Of a stretch of 64,000 nucleotides of DNA, positions 62,301 to 64,000 are shown piece by piece. Positions within the stretch are counted from its first letter, which is position 1. Each line of letters starts with the position of its first letter. The position numbers and the translations under genes were made by a program. The stretch is taken from assembly GCA_033439295.1 (NCBI GenBank), contig JAVTLE010000017.1, forward strand, positions 1,178,001-1,242,000, in the 5' to 3' direction. The stretch comes from Deuterostichococcus epilithicus (Eukaryota > Chlorophyta > Trebouxiophyceae > Prasiolales > Stichococcaceae). The notes under the pieces are model-generated. The model searched no databases. It saw nothing but the letters and a program-made list of their open reading frames with translations, and had not been told where the DNA came from.

Positions 62301-64000
62301 TGCAGTAAGCAGAGGGAAGTACTTGCCTCCTTTCAGATTCGCAAAACTCTACGCAAGGGACGCAGATGTTGCCACGGCGGGCGCTGGACCGGACCGGGCT
62401 GCAGGCCGGCACGCTTCTTGCTGGTTGCCACATGGTCGCTGTGGGCCCATTGCAATAGACATTTGGCAAGCAAGCAGAAGCATGTGGCAAACAAGCAGAC
62501 ATCCTAAACCTGATTGATGCGCAGGTGGCGGAGATGTACCGCGGCATCACGGCAATGAACCTATCGGACACCCTGAAGCGGGAGCTGGGAAAGCCCATGG
62601 CGGCACACCTGGGCATCAAGGCGGGCCTGTTCACGGGGCTGACGTTGCGGCATCAGGCGGAGGTGTTTATAGAGGACGATGAGTGCGGCCAGCAGATCGC
62701 GTGCCTGCAGGCGCGTGTTTGTGTTTGGCCCCACCCTGTGTGAGTGCTGCCTGCATCTCGCTGATCCACCGTTCGCAAGAGGAATGGATAGTAAATTCCA
62801 CTTTCCCCTTGCCAGGGAATGGGAGCATCAGCTCCTGCTGTCCTTGCCGTGCGCCGGAGGCGCAGCGGGTGCTTATGGTGGCGCGGCTTGTGACTTTAGG
62901 TCTCCAGGCTTGACGCCCTAAACCCCAAACGTCCCGCTGCATGCACCCTCCGCAGGAGGCGCAGCGGGTGCTGGAGGCGGCGCGGCGCGAGGGCACCGGC
63001 TGGGTCAAGGTCGACCGGGAGCTCATCGCCAAGGTGGACGAGGCGTTGGCCGGCATCGGCGGTGCGCTCACCAAGGCGGAGCGCGAGAACAGCAGCCTCT
63101 ATTTCCAGGTGCCTTCCCGTGACCTCGAGCAGGCTTTGCTCTGCTTGGCTTTAGGAGGCTTGGGAGTGCATCTCGGAGGGGGAATGAACATGGGGACGAG
63201 ATCCTGAACGGGATTGTGCCGACCCTCAAAAAGTCAGAAGGCAGGAACGACAGCCTCCACAGCATTGGCTGCCAGCACAGGCGACAAAACGCAATTGCAA
63301 CTGGAAAAGGATTAGCCGCAGTGGTGCGAGCGTGTCAGAATTCATCCTTTCGGGTGATAAGCAATATATCATGGGGAATGGATGCAAATGTGGAGTAGGC
63401 CGCTGCCACACCACAGCTGCTGGTACCGTGTGCACTGCAACTTTCCTGGCACCATGCGCTGAATGTCTGTTCAACTCTGCGGTTGGGCGGTGCCATGCCA
63501 TTGCAGTGCGCCGCAGCATTGCCCGCCGCCACCTCGGAGTTCACTGGCGGTCCAGTTTGCATCGTTTCAGGACATGTAATACACTCTGAGGCACATTGGA
63601 GCATCCGCAGAGCCCACTGCCAAGGCTCTCGGCTTTGTAGCAGAATATTCAGTCTGCCGCCCAGCAGTCTGCAGCGCTCATCCTGTCCTGAGGCAATCCC
63701 AGGCTGCGCCGCCGTGTGCGGCGCATGCTGCCGGCTTTGCATTTGGCGCCACCACCGGCCACCGCTCGTTGTGTCTGTGAATTCCACATTGGGCATGCGA
63801 TTCCAGGAACAGCGAAGCATTCTGGAAAGTTGCACTTGTTGCGCTGCCAGATTGCAGTGCGTGACGCTGGCTTCGGTCCTGTGAGTGGCGCCGCCGGCGC
63901 CCGCCTCACTGATGGATCCTGTGCAGCCACTGGAACTGTCAATGGTGGCACTGATTCTCATCATGCGCCCTGCCTCTGTTTGCAGCGCGTGCCGCCGGCG
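59367..64000 (+). CDS. BRO1-domain (ALIX-like) protein, 3' cut by window end
   Basis: Nine exons keep phase: 59367-59575, 60575-60653, 60849-60947, 61269-61331, 61475-61594, 61895-61969, 62525-62710, 62956-63108 and 63986 to the edge. BRO1 domains bind ESCRT-III on endosomes and guide cargo sorting and membrane scission. The protein opens with LAVPAKRAGGFLDLKGPIG, then YYRFLTALENAIPVGKE, WTDAF, FEKASLLFNLGAIASQ, ADLSSESGVKNAARSYQ, LATLCLAQAQECFYTKAA, ECGQQIACLQEAQRVLEAA and SLYFQRVPP. All are in the order of ALIX, BROX and yeast Bro1. GC donors occur at 61595 (GCGAGT) and 62711 (GCGCGT). Whether it is full ALIX with a V domain or a short BRO1-only protein lies beyond the window. Confidence 0.95.
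59840..60520 (+). repeat. large intronic tandem duplication, about 300-bp units
   Basis: Inside BRO1 intron 1, a stretch from about 59848 to 60140 recurs from about 60235 to 60510. Shared landmarks in the same order: tcatcagaaccaga/tcatcagaaccaag, ctgctgctgcgccgtcag, tggcgctgacgacacacctg/tggcgctggcgccgcacatg, and gggccagatggaactca. It is a larger and older duplication than the ghost exons. Confidence 0.85.
62835..62910 (+). repeat. ghost of BRO1 exon 8 start
   Basis: gaggcgcagcgggtgcttat then ggtggcgcggcttg parallels the real gaggcgcagcgggtgctgga then ggcggcgcggcgcg at 62956, about 100 bp downstream. The copy lacks an AG immediately before it. Confidence 0.85.

Overview
This window looks like nuclear DNA of a green alga (Chlorophyta). 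It is GC-rich. Every recognisable gene is broken into short exons, many of 60-200 bp, with GT-AG and some GC-AG introns. Several products are plastid- or plant-type: an ATXR3/SDG2-class SET-domain protein, a two-domain plastid NFU, and malic enzyme. Introns carry short runs of the plant-type telomere motif TTTAGGG. I see no operons, Shine-Dalgarno sites, CRISPR arrays, tRNA or rRNA genes, and no intact mobile element. The species cannot be named from the sequence alone.

Layout, left to right. A RING-like fragment (572-882, +) and a PLAC8-domain gene (1200-3048, +) lie convergent to a very large minus-strand gene (3959 to about 20760), an ATXR3/SDG2-type histone H3K4 methyltransferase. A 1.3 kb gap, probably a shared promoter, separates it from a plus-strand beta-hydroxyacid dehydrogenase (22076-24666). 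Next on the plus strand come malic enzyme (25657-31490), a coiled-coil protein (about 32276-33566) and a polytopic membrane protein (34502 to about 40130). Two minus-strand genes follow: an Ala/Gln-rich coiled-coil protein (41286-45506, 5' incomplete) and a secreted exon-repeat protein (46897-51284, 3' incomplete). A small unrecognised plus-strand gene (51746-53134) precedes a class I SAM methyltransferase (54518-56522, +). That gene is convergent with a plastid NFU Fe-S scaffold (57087-58881, -). The NFU gene is divergent from a BRO1/ALIX-type gene (59367, +) that runs off the right edge. The exon models of the dehydrogenase, malic enzyme, methyltransferase, NFU and BRO1 genes were checked codon by codon and keep phase across every junction used.

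The most striking property is shared by most of these genes. Their introns hold decayed copies of the neighbouring exon end together with its splice site, usually one to three copies spaced about 95-125 bp. I call these ghost exons. They occur on the donor and acceptor sides, carry frameshifts or stops, and resemble only their own exon. This points to continuing local tandem duplication across splice junctions as a main source of intron sequence here. The secreted protein gene appears to be the productive outcome of the same process: at least seven of its exons are phase 1-1, and six carry an alignable Ala/Cys helix unit of about 20 residues. A second unusual property is a high share of GC-AG introns, with six clear cases in conserved genes.
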